From Anaerolineae bacterium (GTDB lineage Bacteria; Chloroflexota; Anaerolineae; Promineifilales; Promineifilaceae), in assembly GCA_023382655.1 (NCBI GenBank), contig JAHDWK010000005.1, positions 62,001 to 126,000 of the forward strand: 64,000 bases of DNA. The letters are read 5' to 3'. The notes under the pieces are model-generated. The model was given only the letters and a program-made list of their open reading frames with translations. It ran no database searches and was not told the origin of the DNA. Below, piece by piece: positions 47,545 through 56,061 of this stretch. The position numbers and the translations under genes were made by a program. Within the stretch, counting starts at the first letter, position 1. Every line of letters begins with the position of its first letter.

Positions 47545-47608
47545 CGTCATTCCTGCGAAGGCAGGAATCCATCTGCACCTGTGGATTCCCACCTTCGCGG
47601 GAATGACG
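47545..47608. repeat. Widespread intergenic hairpin repeat (CGTCATTCCTGCGAAGG)
   Basis: Outer arms CGTCATTCCTGCGAAGG and CCTTCGCGGGAATGACG pair with one mismatch; an inner stem GGAATCCA/TGGATTCC pairs perfectly. Translated, it gives the familiar spurious HSREGGNP...DSCLRRND peptide found between genes in many proteobacterial and other genomes. It is probably a mobile palindromic unit. Flanking GTTTCAGCC/GGTTGAAAC extend the symmetry loosely. Confidence 0.85.
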
Positions 47609-47705
47609 GCTCGCTGTTGGTTGAAACGAAGTCCATCTCCTACATATTGCCTGCTGCCTGGGCCATGTTAAAATGCTGCCGTGTAGGATATTCCAGGAGA
47701 AAAAT

Positions 47706-47918
47706 ATGGTTAAGCTCAAGGTATTAAACGTTCAATACATTACCAATGAATCGGGTGAACGTAGCGGTGTCATTCTTTCCATTGAGGATTTTGAAGCCTT
47801 GTTGGAAGATTTGGAAGATATGGCGCTTGTCGTCGAGCGCCAGCATGAACCAACCATTTCCCACGCAGAATTGAAAGCAGAACTCAAACGAGATCGAAAA
47901 GACGCCTATCGCAATTAA
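47706..47918 (+). CDS. Orphan Phd/RelB-type antitoxin-like protein
   Basis: A 70-residue protein from ATG 47706 with CAGGAG upstream. VQYITNESGERSGVILSIED, FEALLEDLEDMALVVERQHE and PTISHAELKAELKRD match the short antitoxins that normally precede a RelE/ParE toxin. No toxin gene follows; the next 125 bases are a repeat and then the end of fhs on the other strand. It may be a relic of a toxin-antitoxin pair or a stand-alone regulator. Confidence 0.78.
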   Translation: MVKLKVLNVQYITNESGERSGVILSIEDFEALLEDLEDMALVVERQHEPTISHAELKAELKRDRKDAYRN

Positions 47919-47971
47919 CAACCCCCTCTGGCTGCGGCCACTCTTATGATAGTTCACAAAATAAATCGGTC

Positions 47972-48032
47972 CTGTAGGGGCGTACCCTTGTGGTCGCCCC
48001 GGAAAGGGCAGGCCCAAGGCCTGCCCCTACAG
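47972..48032. repeat. Widespread intergenic repeat (CTGTAGGGGCG ... CCCCTACAG)
   Basis: CTGTAGGGG at the left pairs with CCCCTACAG at the right; an inner GGGCAGGCC/GGCCTGCCC pairs as well. Elements of this kind (GTAGGGGCGACC...GGCCTGCCCCTAC) occur between genes in many bacteria, including Chloroflexota. It lies between the antitoxin gene and the end of fhs. Confidence 0.8.
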
Positions 48033-48043
48033 TTCATGGCAGT

Positions 48044-49939
48044 TTAGGACAGGCCCACCACCTTGCCCGTTTCCAGGTCAATGTCAATCTCGTAATACAC
48101 CGGCCGAATGGGCAGGCCGGGCATCGTACTCATCGCCCCCAACAGCGGGTAGAGGAAACCGGCGCCCACGCTGGCGCGGATGTCACGCACGGGCACAATG
48201 AAACCAGACGGTCGTCCCTTCAAATTCGGGTCGTGGCTCAGGCTCAGGTGCGTCTTGGCCATGCAAATGGGCAGTTTGTCAAACCCATTGCGCGTATACA
48301 GGGCGATCTTCTCCTCCGCTTCCGGCAAATACTCCACGCCGTCTGCGCCATACATCTCCCTGGCAATCGTCTCGATTTTGGCCTTGATGCTCTCCTTCAC
48401 ATCATAAAGAAAGTGGAAATCAGACGGCTTATTGCAGGCGGCCATAATCGCCCGGCCCAAATCCACCGACCCCGCGCCGCCATCGGCCCAATGGTTGCTC
48501 ATCACCGCATCCTCGGCCCCCGCCGCCAGCGCCACCCGGCGCACCAGCGCCACCTCCGCATCCGTATCATCCTTGAAGCGGTTGATGGCCACCACCACCG
48601 GCACACCAAAACCAACCGCATTTTCCACATGTTTTACCAGATTCGTGCAGCCCGCTTCTAACAGTTCCAGATTTTCTTCTGTGTATTCCGGGGCCAGGGG
48701 CGCGCCGGCCGTCACCTTTGGCCCACCGCCGTGCATTTTCAGGGCGCGAATAGTCGCCACCAGCACCACGCAGTTGGGCACCAGACCGCTGTACCGGCAC
48801 TTGATGTTGAAAAACTTTTCCATGCCGATGTCCGCGCCAAAACCGGCTTCCGTCAGCACGTAGCCATCCGGCCCTACCAACTTCAAGGCAATCTGGTCGG
48901 CGACGATGGAAGAATTGCCGTGCGCAATGTTGGCAAATGGCCCGGCATGGACAAAGGCAGGTGTGCCTTCCAATGTTTGCATCAGGTTGGGCATGATGGC
49001 GTCCTTCATCAACACGGTCAATGCCCCGCCAATGCCCAGGTCATCGGCCGTGATCGGTTCGCCCTGTTTGTTGACGCCAATGACCATGCGCCCCAGCCGT
49101 TCACGCATGTCGGCCAGGTCGGTGGTCAGCGCCAGGATGGCCATAATTTCGCTGGCGACGGTGATGTCATAGCCGGTGTCACGCTGGAACTTTTCCTGCG
49201 CCCCCTTGCCAATGGTAATGCCGCGCAGGTAGCGGTCGTTGGTGTCCGTCACCCGCCGCCAGGTGATGGAGTCGGGGTCAATGTCCAGCCGCACAAAGCG
49301 AGTGATCTCTTCGGGCGTCAGGTCGTTGGGGTTGGTCTTGTGAATGCCCAATTTTTTCAGGCGACGCAGCATGACCGGAGAAAAACGGCGTTCGCCGTTT
49401 TTCTCCGCCGGGCACAGACGATTCCACAGGGTGGCGTCGGAGGCGGTCTGCTCATGGTGCAGGCGGGTGTCAATGGCCGCTGCCAGCAGATTGTTGGCGG
49501 CGGTGATGGCGTGAATGTCGCCCGTCAGGTGCAGGTTGAACTCCTCCATGGGGATAATCTGGCTGTAGCCGCCGCCAGCCGCACCGCCTTTGATGCCAAA
49601 CGTCGGCCCCTGGCTGGGCTGGCGGATACAGGTGATCACCTTCTGACCTAAATGCGCGCCCAGCGCCTGGCTGACGCCGACGGTGGTGGTGGTTTTGCCT
49701 TCGCCCAGCGGTGTAGGTGTGATGGCGGTGACGACGATGTATTTGCCGTTAGGCTGGTCGGCCAGCCGGTCGCGGGTGGAGAGGCGTACTTTGGCTTTGT
49801 CACGGCCGTAGGGCACCAACTCTTCCGGTAAAATGCCCACTTCCTCAGCAATCTGGGTAATGGGCAATGGTTCTTGCGCCTGCGCGATCTCAATATCGCT
49901 AGGCACGGGACGCAGTAGGTTTTGTAATTTGTGGGGCAT
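48044..49939 (-). CDS. fhs: Formate--tetrahydrofolate ligase
   Basis: A 631-residue enzyme with a strong ribosome binding site (AAGGAGA, 6 bases). [20 protein letters not shown] is the P-loop-like ATP site. Also seen are [65 protein letters not shown]-type [16 protein letters not shown] and PVVVAINRF. It is longer than the ~557-residue clostridial type and closer in length to the long bacterial/eukaryotic form. It makes 10-formyl-THF from formate, ATP and THF, tying to folB-folK functionally. The gene has only one ACGGCCGT, near its 5' end, and regular codon use. Confidence 0.97.
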   Translation of the reverse strand: MPHKLQNLLRPVPSDIEIAQAQEPLPITQIAEEVGILPEELVPYGRDKAKVRLSTRDRLADQPNGKYIVVTAITPTPLGEGKTTTTVGVSQALGAHLGQKVITCIRQPSQGPTFGIKGGAAGGGYSQIIPMEEFNLHLTGDIHAITAANNLLAAAIDTRLHHEQTASDATLWNRLCPAEKNGERRFSPVMLRRLKKLGIHKTNPNDLTPEEITRFVRLDIDPDSITWRRVTDTNDRYLRGITIGKGAQEKFQRDTGYDITVASEIMAILALTTDLADMRERLGRMVIGVNKQGEPITADDLGIGGALTVLMKDAIMPNLMQTLEGTPAFVHAGPFANIAHGNSSIVADQIALKLVGPDGYVLTEAGFGADIGMEKFFNIKCRYSGLVPNCVVLVATIRALKMHGGGPKVTAGAPLAPEYTEENLELLEAGCTNLVKHVENAVGFGVPVVVAINRFKDDTDAEVALVRRVALAAGAEDAVMSNHWADGGAGSVDLGRAIMAACNKPSDFHFLYDVKESIKAKIETIAREMYGADGVEYLPEAEEKIALYTRNGFDKLPICMAKTHLSLSHDPNLKGRPSGFIVPVRDIRASVGAGFLYPLLGAMSTMPGLPIRPVYYEIDIDLETGKVVGLS

Positions 49940-49954
49940 GGGAATCTCCTTTGG

Positions 49955-50020
49955 AATTATGAATTATGAAGCATGAATTATGAACCGATTACCGATAACC
50001 GATCACCGATAACCTTTCAT
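49955..50020. repeat. Word-repeat array (GAATTATGA and CCGATTACCGATAACC words)
   Basis: GAATTATGAATTATGAAGCATGAATTATGA-type reiterations followed by GATTACCGATAACCGATCACCGATAACC words fill the gap upstream of fhs. It would be in the fhs 5' leader. Confidence 0.78.
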
Positions 50021-50023
50021 TAC

Positions 50024-50407
50024 TCACCGGTCAAACAACAGATTTCTGGCCGGGACGTGCAGGGCACGGGGCAGGCCGAGGATGTAACCCAGGCCAATGA
50101 GCAAATCAATCACGCCGATGACGCCCACCATAAACCCTAAATCTGTAAAAAAGCCAAACCAGGCCAGGGGGATAAAAACGGCTATCCGGGCTATGCCTTC
50201 CCAAAAGACCAGGCTGGCGCGTTCGGCCAGACGGCGCGAACAAAAAATGAGCAAAATACCCAGATAGATCACCAGAATGGCAGGCAACCAAAGCCAGAGC
50301 ATCACTTCTGGCGCTTCTATACCAACTATGTTTGTTGAACCGGGAATGAGGAAAACGCTGCCGACGATGAGGTTATACACGCCTGTCCAAAACACGAACT
50401 GTTGCAT
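50024..50407 (-). CDS. Small four-TM membrane protein
   Basis: A 127-residue protein with AGGAGAAAG before ATG. Four hydrophobic segments: FVFWTGVYNLIVGSVFLIPG, VMLWLWLPAILVIYLGILLIF, GIARIAVFIPLAWFGFFTDL and VGVIGVIDLLIGLGYILGLP. No functional motif. Unknown function. Confidence 0.75.
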   Translation of the reverse strand: MQQFVFWTGVYNLIVGSVFLIPGSTNIVGIEAPEVMLWLWLPAILVIYLGILLIFCSRRLAERASLVFWEGIARIAVFIPLAWFGFFTDLGFMVGVIGVIDLLIGLGYILGLPRALHVPARNLLFDR

Positions 50408-50423
50408 CAGCTTTCTCCTGCAC

Positions 50424-50480
50424 GTTGGTAGTGGGCGATTTATCGCCTTTTAATGGCACTAAAGCGCCTGCTACAAACGA
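50424..50480. repeat. Decayed copy of the GTAGGCGATTTATCGCC hairpin
   Basis: GTAGTGGGCGATTTATCGCC then GGCACTAAAGCGCCTGCTACAAAC: the outer arms and loop length match the perfect hairpin at 38738-38792 but with several mismatches. Confidence 0.75.
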
Positions 50481-50482
50481 TT

Positions 50483-51925
50483 TTATTCATTGTGATGGGT
50501 AATAGCACGTGCTGTTAAAGTTTGCCTGACGGCCGTTACGTCCTGGCTGATGGTTTTGCTGACCATATAGTAGCAGAAGGCGGTAGGAATGACGACCAAC
50601 TGGAAGAGGGCCAGGGTGATGGCGTAGTTGTTTGGGGCGGGCGCCGCCAGCCGGTCCAGCAGCCCCCCGGCGATGCCCACGCTGAGGGCGCTGCCCACGG
50701 CGCGGGTGAGGCGGCTGAGGCCAATGACGGTGCCGCGATGCTCTGGCAGATTGGCGTCAGTCATCATTGCCGCCCAGTTAGGTGCGTCTACCGCCTGGAA
50801 GATGAGGGCCAGCGTGGCCGCCAGAAACGCCAGCAAAACCCAGGGATTAGTAAATAAACTGAGCAGAATATGTCCGGCGATTTGCAACATAGTGGCGTTG
50901 GAGGGCAAATTTAGATTTTGCAGGGGGATGAAATAAAGCAGGACGAAGAAGGGGATAGCCGCCAACAGCCCACCCATGACCAGCAGGGCACGGCCACGTG
51001 GATTGCGCCGCTGCCATTTGTCGCCTAGATAACCGCTGAGTACGGCCGTGAACGCCCCCAGACTAAACAAGGCCACAAACATATTTCCGGCAATGGTCGC
51101 TGTTTCCAGACCGTAGCCGTCGGCCTGGACGCGGGCAATGGCCCAGCGCGGAATCCACAGCGTGGAGCCATAGGCCAGGGCAAAGGTGAAACTGGCGGCC
51201 AACAACCAGCGGGTGCTGCCCTGGCGCAGCATGGGCAGCAGTTCATCGCGGCGAATGCGATAATCATAGCTCTGGCCAGAGGCAAAAACGGATGCTAGTT
51301 CCGGCTCGGCCTGGCCTCGTTGGGGTTCGTAGGTAAACAGGTAAAGGAAGGCAAAGAGAAAACCCAGTCCAGCGATGAAGAAAAAGGGCAATCGCCAATC
51401 GGCCGCGCCTACGGTGCCTGCCAGCAAGGACCCCAACGAGCCACCGACGCCTTGTGAAATGCTCCAAAAGGCCAACGCCAGGCCGCGCCGTGCCGCCGGG
51501 ACCAGGTCGCTGACGACGCTAAAACCAACAGAGGCGATGCCACCCACACCTACGGCCGTGACCATCTGCCACCAGAAAAATTGGGCATATGACTCAGCAA
51601 AGGCGGTGAACACCATCGCCGTTGCCCAGAGCAGGGTACTGAAAAAGAGCAACGGTTTGCGCCGCTGCTGGTCGCCGCGATAGCCCCAGAAGATGGCAGC
51701 AATGGCCACAACAAAGAGATACACGGCCGTGACCAACCCCAACGTCCCTTCAGACGCTTCCAGGTCACGGGCAATGATGGCATAGAGCGGTGGCAAAACG
51801 CCCGCCGCCGCATTGTCCAGCGAGGCCAGGATGATGAAAATGGTGAGGGTGAAGAGGGTTTTGATAGTGAGCGGTAAATAGTGAGCAGTGAGCAGTAGCG
51901 GTGAACAGCACTGCTCACTGCTCAC
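50483..51925 (-). CDS. MFS transporter
   Basis: Up to 480 residues, 12 predicted TM segments in two six-helix halves. The loop 2-3 motif WGYRGDQQRRKPLLFF matches the MFS A-motif GxxxDrxGRR. Resembles the sugar-phosphate/spinster-like branch (VYLFVVAIAAIFWGYRGD, LAFWSISQGVGGSLGSLLAG). The only in-frame start is a GTG at 51925, the last base pair of a hairpin arm; the first ~20 residues are repeat-encoded. The substrate is unknown. Confidence 0.9.
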   Translation of the reverse strand: MSSEQCCSPLLLTAHYLPLTIKTLFTLTIFIILASLDNAAAGVLPPLYAIIARDLEASEGTLGLVTAVYLFVVAIAAIFWGYRGDQQRRKPLLFFSTLLWATAMVFTAFAESYAQFFWWQMVTAVGVGGIASVGFSVVSDLVPAARRGLALAFWSISQGVGGSLGSLLAGTVGAADWRLPFFFIAGLGFLFAFLYLFTYEPQRGQAEPELASVFASGQSYDYRIRRDELLPMLRQGSTRWLLAASFTFALAYGSTLWIPRWAIARVQADGYGLETATIAGNMFVALFSLGAFTAVLSGYLGDKWQRRNPRGRALLVMGGLLAAIPFFVLLYFIPLQNLNLPSNATMLQIAGHILLSLFTNPWVLLAFLAATLALIFQAVDAPNWAAMMTDANLPEHRGTVIGLSRLTRAVGSALSVGIAGGLLDRLAAPAPNNYAITLALFQLVVIPTAFCYYMVSKTISQDVTAVRQTLTARAITHHNE

Positions 51926-51932
51926 CGCTCAC
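51867..51932. repeat. Word-repeat hairpin (GTGAGCAGT words) overlapping MFS start
   Basis: Nested arms: GTGAGCAGTGAGCAGT (51881-51896) pairs perfectly with ACTGCTCACTGCTCAC (51910-51925), and GTGAGCGGT (51867) with ACCGCTCAC (51924). The GTG start codon of the MFS gene is the outer end of the inner arm, so the stem would occlude it in mRNA. Confidence 0.88.
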
Positions 51933-51936
51933 TGAT

Positions 51937-52860
51937 TCAAGAGCGGCGTTTGATGATGATGACGGCCGTGCCCGCTACCAGGAGCAGCGCCGCTCCCACC
52001 AGTAATAGCCCGGAAAAGTCGCTGTCGGCAGACTCAACACTGCTATCAGCGGGGGTAGGCGGCAAGGTGGGTGGGGGCACAGCAGCAATGCTGGTGGGCA
52101 GAATAATAGCGGTGGCAGTCGCCGTTGGCGTGACGGCCGCGCTGAGGACGTTGGTCTGGGTGGTGGGTTCGGGGGTGGTGGCAGGATAGGCGTCGCTGGC
52201 GGCGGCTTCCAACGGGGCGACGACAATAGCGTCGCTGGCAGTTGGCGTCGCGGTGGTGGTGGGTGTGGCCGTAGGTGGCGTGGCGCACAGGGGCGGTGGC
52301 GTGGGCTGCCAGGGAGCGCCTGGTGTGACGGTAGCTCCGTTAAGCAGGGGAGCCGCGACAATGGGCACGTTGACCGTATTGCCCTGCACTTCTACCACTT
52401 CATCGGCCACCCAACCCGTTTGCCGCTCATTCAAGCGAATAAACCACCAGGGAGCGACAGCGTCTCGGCCAATGATAGGGCGCACGTCGCGGAAGGCTAA
52501 ACTCTCGATAACTGGATAGCGGGTATCTGGCCCGGTGCGGACGTTGATGAAACTGGCATTGAGCGCCAGGATGGTAGGCTGGTCGCTGCATGGTTCGGCC
52601 GTGGGATAAAGGGTGGACGCGGGTGTAGTGGTGACGGCCGTTGGTATTTGAGTAGACGTGCTCCCTGGTGGTGGATCGCCGCCGGGGGGCGAGGTGGGCA
52701 CAACGGTGGTTGGCAGCGGCGTGGGGGTCTGTGGCCCCGGTGTGGGCGTGCGGGTGGGAATGGTTGCACCCTGAGCGGCAACAGAGGCAGCCATGAAGGG
52801 GGCTATCAAAGCAAAAACGAAAAACAGCAGCGCTGCTGAAAAAAAAGGCTTCTTCTTCAT
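51937..52860 (-). CDS. Secreted, C-terminally anchored SH3-domain protein
   Basis: A 307-residue protein: signal peptide (SAALLFFVFALIAPFMAASV), a Thr/Pro-rich stalk, and one bacterial SH3 domain (SFINVRTGPDTRYPVIESLA ... WFIRLNERQTGWVADEVVEV). A second long Thr/Pro/Ala stalk and a C-terminal TM (GLLLVGAALLLVAGTAVIII) ending KRRS follow. AGGAG precedes the ATG. SH3b domains bind peptidoglycan or cell-wall ligands. First in a run of envelope genes with DUF4012, GT2, flippase and L,D-transpeptidase. Confidence 0.87.
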   Translation of the reverse strand: MKKKPFFSAALLFFVFALIAPFMAASVAAQGATIPTRTPTPGPQTPTPLPTTVVPTSPPGGDPPPGSTSTQIPTAVTTTPASTLYPTAEPCSDQPTILALNASFINVRTGPDTRYPVIESLAFRDVRPIIGRDAVAPWWFIRLNERQTGWVADEVVEVQGNTVNVPIVAAPLLNGATVTPGAPWQPTPPPLCATPPTATPTTTATPTASDAIVVAPLEAAASDAYPATTPEPTTQTNVLSAAVTPTATATAIILPTSIAAVPPPTLPPTPADSSVESADSDFSGLLLVGAALLLVAGTAVIIIKRRS

Positions 52861-52923
52861 CGTATCTCCTGAATCAAACCAATGGCATTGGCCGGTTCAG
52901 TATAACGCAATCAGGGCGCGGCT

Positions 52924-54954
52924 TCAATTATTGGGCAGCGTGTAATTGACAGCCAGGGTGTTGACGTCGTCATTTTCCAGGGTGAAGGTGATCGCATTGG
53001 CGGTGGCGACGCCTTCAGGGATGGTGGATAACAAGTGGGCGCCGGGAGGCAGGTTGACCGTCACCTGGACGGATTGCGGGCGGGCGCCGGCCTGGGGCCG
53101 AATGGTTAACTGGTAGGTTTGGGTACGGCCGTCGGCGTTTACCACCACGGGCAGCGTATAGTCAAATGAAACAGTGACGGTCTCTTTTTGGGGAACCAGG
53201 ATGAAGTTGGCAAAGGTGCTCCAGCCGGCAAATTCATTCAACGTTTGCGCCGGGTTATTCCAACCCTGATGCGCGGAAATCATCGTTTCTTGTGGTACCT
53301 CATGGTGACTGGAATCGGTGAGAATCGTGCCGCCGGGAACATAAACGCGTAGATAATTCCAGTAGCATTCGTCGGCCAGTTCTTGATAGGAGGGGGCCTG
53401 GCTGTAGTCCAGAACGGTGTCCTGGAAGCAGTCGGTTTCCTCTGGTTCAAATGGGGCGTTGTTGGTGTAGTGGATGGTGAGGGCGGCGTCGGCACGGCCG
53501 TCGGGATGCAGATTGACGCGATAATCCAGTGCCCGCGCCACATGCATGTTCACTTTGTTGTACCCCATGTTGCTGTCAATAACGCTGAGGAAGTCCTGGC
53601 CGGTGGGGTTTTCCAGACGGCCGTCCCAATTCAACTCATCAAACAACGCCATCAGCGCCGGGTCACGCATATAAATTTGCATATGGCCGGTCTCGGCGGC
53701 GGTGTGCAGCGATCTCACCAGGGTCAGCGGGTCTATCTCTCCCAATCCCGATTCGATCTTAGCCTGGATGGCCTGCCCGAATGTGCCCAAGAAAGATTTG
53801 CGTTCCTCGTGCCAGTCGCCGACGGTCTGTTCATCGGTTTTGGCCCAGGCTTCCTGAAAATGCCCAATCACATTTTGGGCCGTCAATCTCTGTCCGGTAT
53901 CGGGGATGGTGACCGGACCGATTCCTTGCAGCAGTAGTTTTACGAATTGTTGATCAATGGCGATGGTTCCGTCTGGTTCCGGCACATCCTGACCGTAGCT
54001 GTAGAGCCGGGTGGCGGTCTCGGCGGAGGTGGGAAAGTCGGGCCAAAAGTTAGCGTCGCGGTATAAAAATAGTTCCAGCCCCATAAAATCATAGAGGGGT
54101 TGGGGTGGGAAGTCATACGGTTTTTCAACCCAGTTGTCAATGGCGTTGCCATCCTGAAAGTCGAGGTTGACGATACGGCCGTCGGCCACGTGCAGCAAGC
54201 CCGCTCCGGTAATGAAGCCGCCGGTGGGCCGCGCTTCATCTTCATTTTGGATGATGATGAGATAGGTACGCGGGCCGTCCATGCCCATCAAAGACGGCAG
54301 GGCGACGGCCGTTTGTAACCCATCTTGCCCCAGCGGTAGCAGCGGGTCTACCTGTTCCAGCAGTTGGCGCACACGCCAGGGCAAAGCCGCCGGGTCGCCA
54401 AGCGCCTGCCGGGCGGCCACCAGCCGGGTCATGGCTGCATTTGCCAGAAGCAGGTCAGTTTCAGCTTCGTCTATTATTTGAACCAGGGCAGACATCTGGC
54501 TGCCTTCGGTTTCTGTTTGTAGCAAGGCCAGGGCAGGTTTGAGGCCGGTAAAAGCATGTACGGCCGTTTCCGTGCCCGCGTCTGCCATTTCCATTAGATG
54601 TGGCGCGGCCACCAGTAGTGGCCCGGCTTTGGGAATCCAGCCCAGGTATGGGGTCAACGGCATCAGGAAGTTGGTTTCCCGCTTCAGGGTGACAATGTCC
54701 TGCCGCAAACCCGTTACCAATTCTTCAGCTTCGTCTGGATCCAGGCTACTCAAACCGCCGTCCAGTAAGACTTCCGCCTGGGGTTGGCGTGCCAGGAGGG
54801 ATTGTACGGCCGTGCCAATGCGATACGCCTTTACTCCCAACCAGAGCAGCAGCAACACGGCCGCGCCGGTGAGCAGGAGCAGGGCAATTTTGCGCCCCGA
54901 TTGGGCAGCCGGTCTGGTGGTAAGGGGTTCTGCTTGTGGGTTTGACTGTGCCAT
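52924..54954 (-). CDS. DUF4012-family membrane-anchored protein
   Basis: A 676-residue protein with one N-terminal TM (IALLLLTGAAVLLLLWLG) and a large extracytoplasmic part. YLIIIQNEDEARPTGGFITG is the hallmark of the DUF4012 family (NxxEaRptGGf). FMGLELFLYRDANFWPDFP and LDYRVNLHPDGRADAALTIHY follow, and a C-terminal beta domain. The family is common in actinobacteria and Chloroflexota and resembles the part of LytR-CpsA-Psr-associated envelope proteins, but no enzyme activity is known. The gene is AT-neutral and typical in codon use. Confidence 0.88.
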   Translation of the reverse strand: MAQSNPQAEPLTTRPAAQSGRKIALLLLTGAAVLLLLWLGVKAYRIGTAVQSLLARQPQAEVLLDGGLSSLDPDEAEELVTGLRQDIVTLKRETNFLMPLTPYLGWIPKAGPLLVAAPHLMEMADAGTETAVHAFTGLKPALALLQTETEGSQMSALVQIIDEAETDLLLANAAMTRLVAARQALGDPAALPWRVRQLLEQVDPLLPLGQDGLQTAVALPSLMGMDGPRTYLIIIQNEDEARPTGGFITGAGLLHVADGRIVNLDFQDGNAIDNWVEKPYDFPPQPLYDFMGLELFLYRDANFWPDFPTSAETATRLYSYGQDVPEPDGTIAIDQQFVKLLLQGIGPVTIPDTGQRLTAQNVIGHFQEAWAKTDEQTVGDWHEERKSFLGTFGQAIQAKIESGLGEIDPLTLVRSLHTAAETGHMQIYMRDPALMALFDELNWDGRLENPTGQDFLSVIDSNMGYNKVNMHVARALDYRVNLHPDGRADAALTIHYTNNAPFEPEETDCFQDTVLDYSQAPSYQELADECYWNYLRVYVPGGTILTDSSHHEVPQETMISAHQGWNNPAQTLNEFAGWSTFANFILVPQKETVTVSFDYTLPVVVNADGRTQTYQLTIRPQAGARPQSVQVTVNLPPGAHLLSTIPEGVATANAITFTLENDDVNTLAVNYTLPNN

Positions 54955-55082
54955 AAGTTGTTACGATTTTGCGGTTTGTACGGCCGTTAATACCTGCTCA
55001 AACTGTACCACATTCTCGACTGTTTGTGGATGGTCATGGGGGGATTATAACATGATGAGGTCATGAGGGGAGGAGGTGATGA

Positions 55083-55109
55083 GGTGACCGATAACCAATT
55101 ACCGATTAA
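55083..55109. repeat. Word-repeat array (CCGATAACCAATTACCGATT)
   Basis: TGACCGATAACCAATTACCGATTAACC words. The GT2 gene's last residues Val-Asn-Arg and its TAA stop (55099) are encoded inside it. Confidence 0.78.
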
Positions 55110-56061
55110 CCCCCCGTGTTGTGCCCCAGGCAAAGCCAAGGCCTAAGGCCAACGCCCGGACGAACAGCAAAACTGGTGAGGCCAGGGCAACCGGGGGGTC
55201 TTTGTGCCAGGCTTTGTGACAAAACGGCAAGGTTGTCAGTGTAAACAAGAAGAGGGTTGTGCTGAGCAACCAGAAAAACAAAGGGAAGAAGAGTGTGGCA
55301 ACGGCCGTGCTTACCATTAGACCTGCTAACCCCATCTGCACTTTCAAAATTTGCGGTGTGTGCGAATCTCTGATGACCCGGTCAGGGTAGCGGCGGATGA
55401 AGCGGGCTTTCCAGTAGCCAATCCAGAACTTCTTGCGCGCGTATTGATGCAGCGTGGCGCTGTGACGGTGGGCGACAACGGCCGTCGGCTGAAACACCAT
55501 CACACATCCCTGAGCAGCTAAGCGAAAGGAAAGCTCCTGGTCTTCCACGTAAGCGATGGTTTCGTCAAAACCGCCGTTGTCCAGCAAGGTTTGGCGGCGG
55601 TAAGCGCAGGAGTAGGTGTCCACAAAATCAATTTGGGGCAGCCCGGCCATACCATCGTATTTATCTTCGTACTCCACCTGCACAAAGCGGGCTACCAGGT
55701 GGGGCTGATGGGTGATGTAGGTCCCTTTCACGGCCGTAACTACCGCATTCTCGCGTAACGGCCGTGTCACTTCCTCGATCCAGTTGGGTTGCGGCACACA
55801 GTCGGCATCCGTAAAGCAGATGATGTCCCCCTGCGCGGCCTGGAGGCCCTGGTTGCGGGCAGTGGCGGCGCCCCGGTTTTGCGGGCAGCGAATAACCTGG
55901 ACGCCGGGTAGTTGGGCGCGCCCGGCCGTGTCATCCCCCGAACCATCATCCACCACAATGATCTCGTAACTTTGCCGGTCAACCGTTTGCTTTTGCAGAG
56001 CAGCCAGACAGTCGGCGATGAACAGGGCAGCATTGTAGGCCGGAACAACAACGGAAATCAT
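55099..56061 (-). CDS. Glycosyltransferase family 2
   Basis: About 320 residues from ATG 56061 (ATGA overlap with the upstream stop). ISVVVPAYNAALFIADCL, YEIIVVDDGSGDDT, RGAATARNQGLQAA, IICFTDADCVPQPNWIEEV (DxD-type) and a late SFRLAAQGCVMVFQP (acceptor-side ED motif YVEDQELSFRLA) make a standard GT-A fold. Two C-terminal TM segments anchor it to the membrane. It is translationally coupled to the flippase-like protein. Confidence 0.93.
   Translation of the reverse strand: MISVVVPAYNAALFIADCLAALQKQTVDRQSYEIIVVDDGSGDDTAGRAQLPGVQVIRCPQNRGAATARNQGLQAAQGDIICFTDADCVPQPNWIEEVTRPLRENAVVTAVKGTYITHQPHLVARFVQVEYEDKYDGMAGLPQIDFVDTYSCAYRRQTLLDNGGFDETIAYVEDQELSFRLAAQGCVMVFQPTAVVAHRHSATLHQYARKKFWIGYWKARFIRRYPDRVIRDSHTPQILKVQMGLAGLMVSTAVATLFFPLFFWLLSTTLFLFTLTTLPFCHKAWHKDPPVALASPVLLFVRALALGLGFAWGTTRGVNR

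Noticed and set aside
47420-47719. N-terminal extension of the DUF5713-like protein containing HSREGGNP and DSCLRRND
   Set aside because: This peptide is the known spurious translation of the widespread CGTCATTCC hairpin; a good start with a ribosome binding site exists at 47419.
48731-49651. 306-residue open frame on the plus strand, antisense to fhs
   Set aside because: It lies wholly inside the well-supported fhs gene on the opposite strand, has no recognisable motif, and is of the type expected from GC-rich codon bias.
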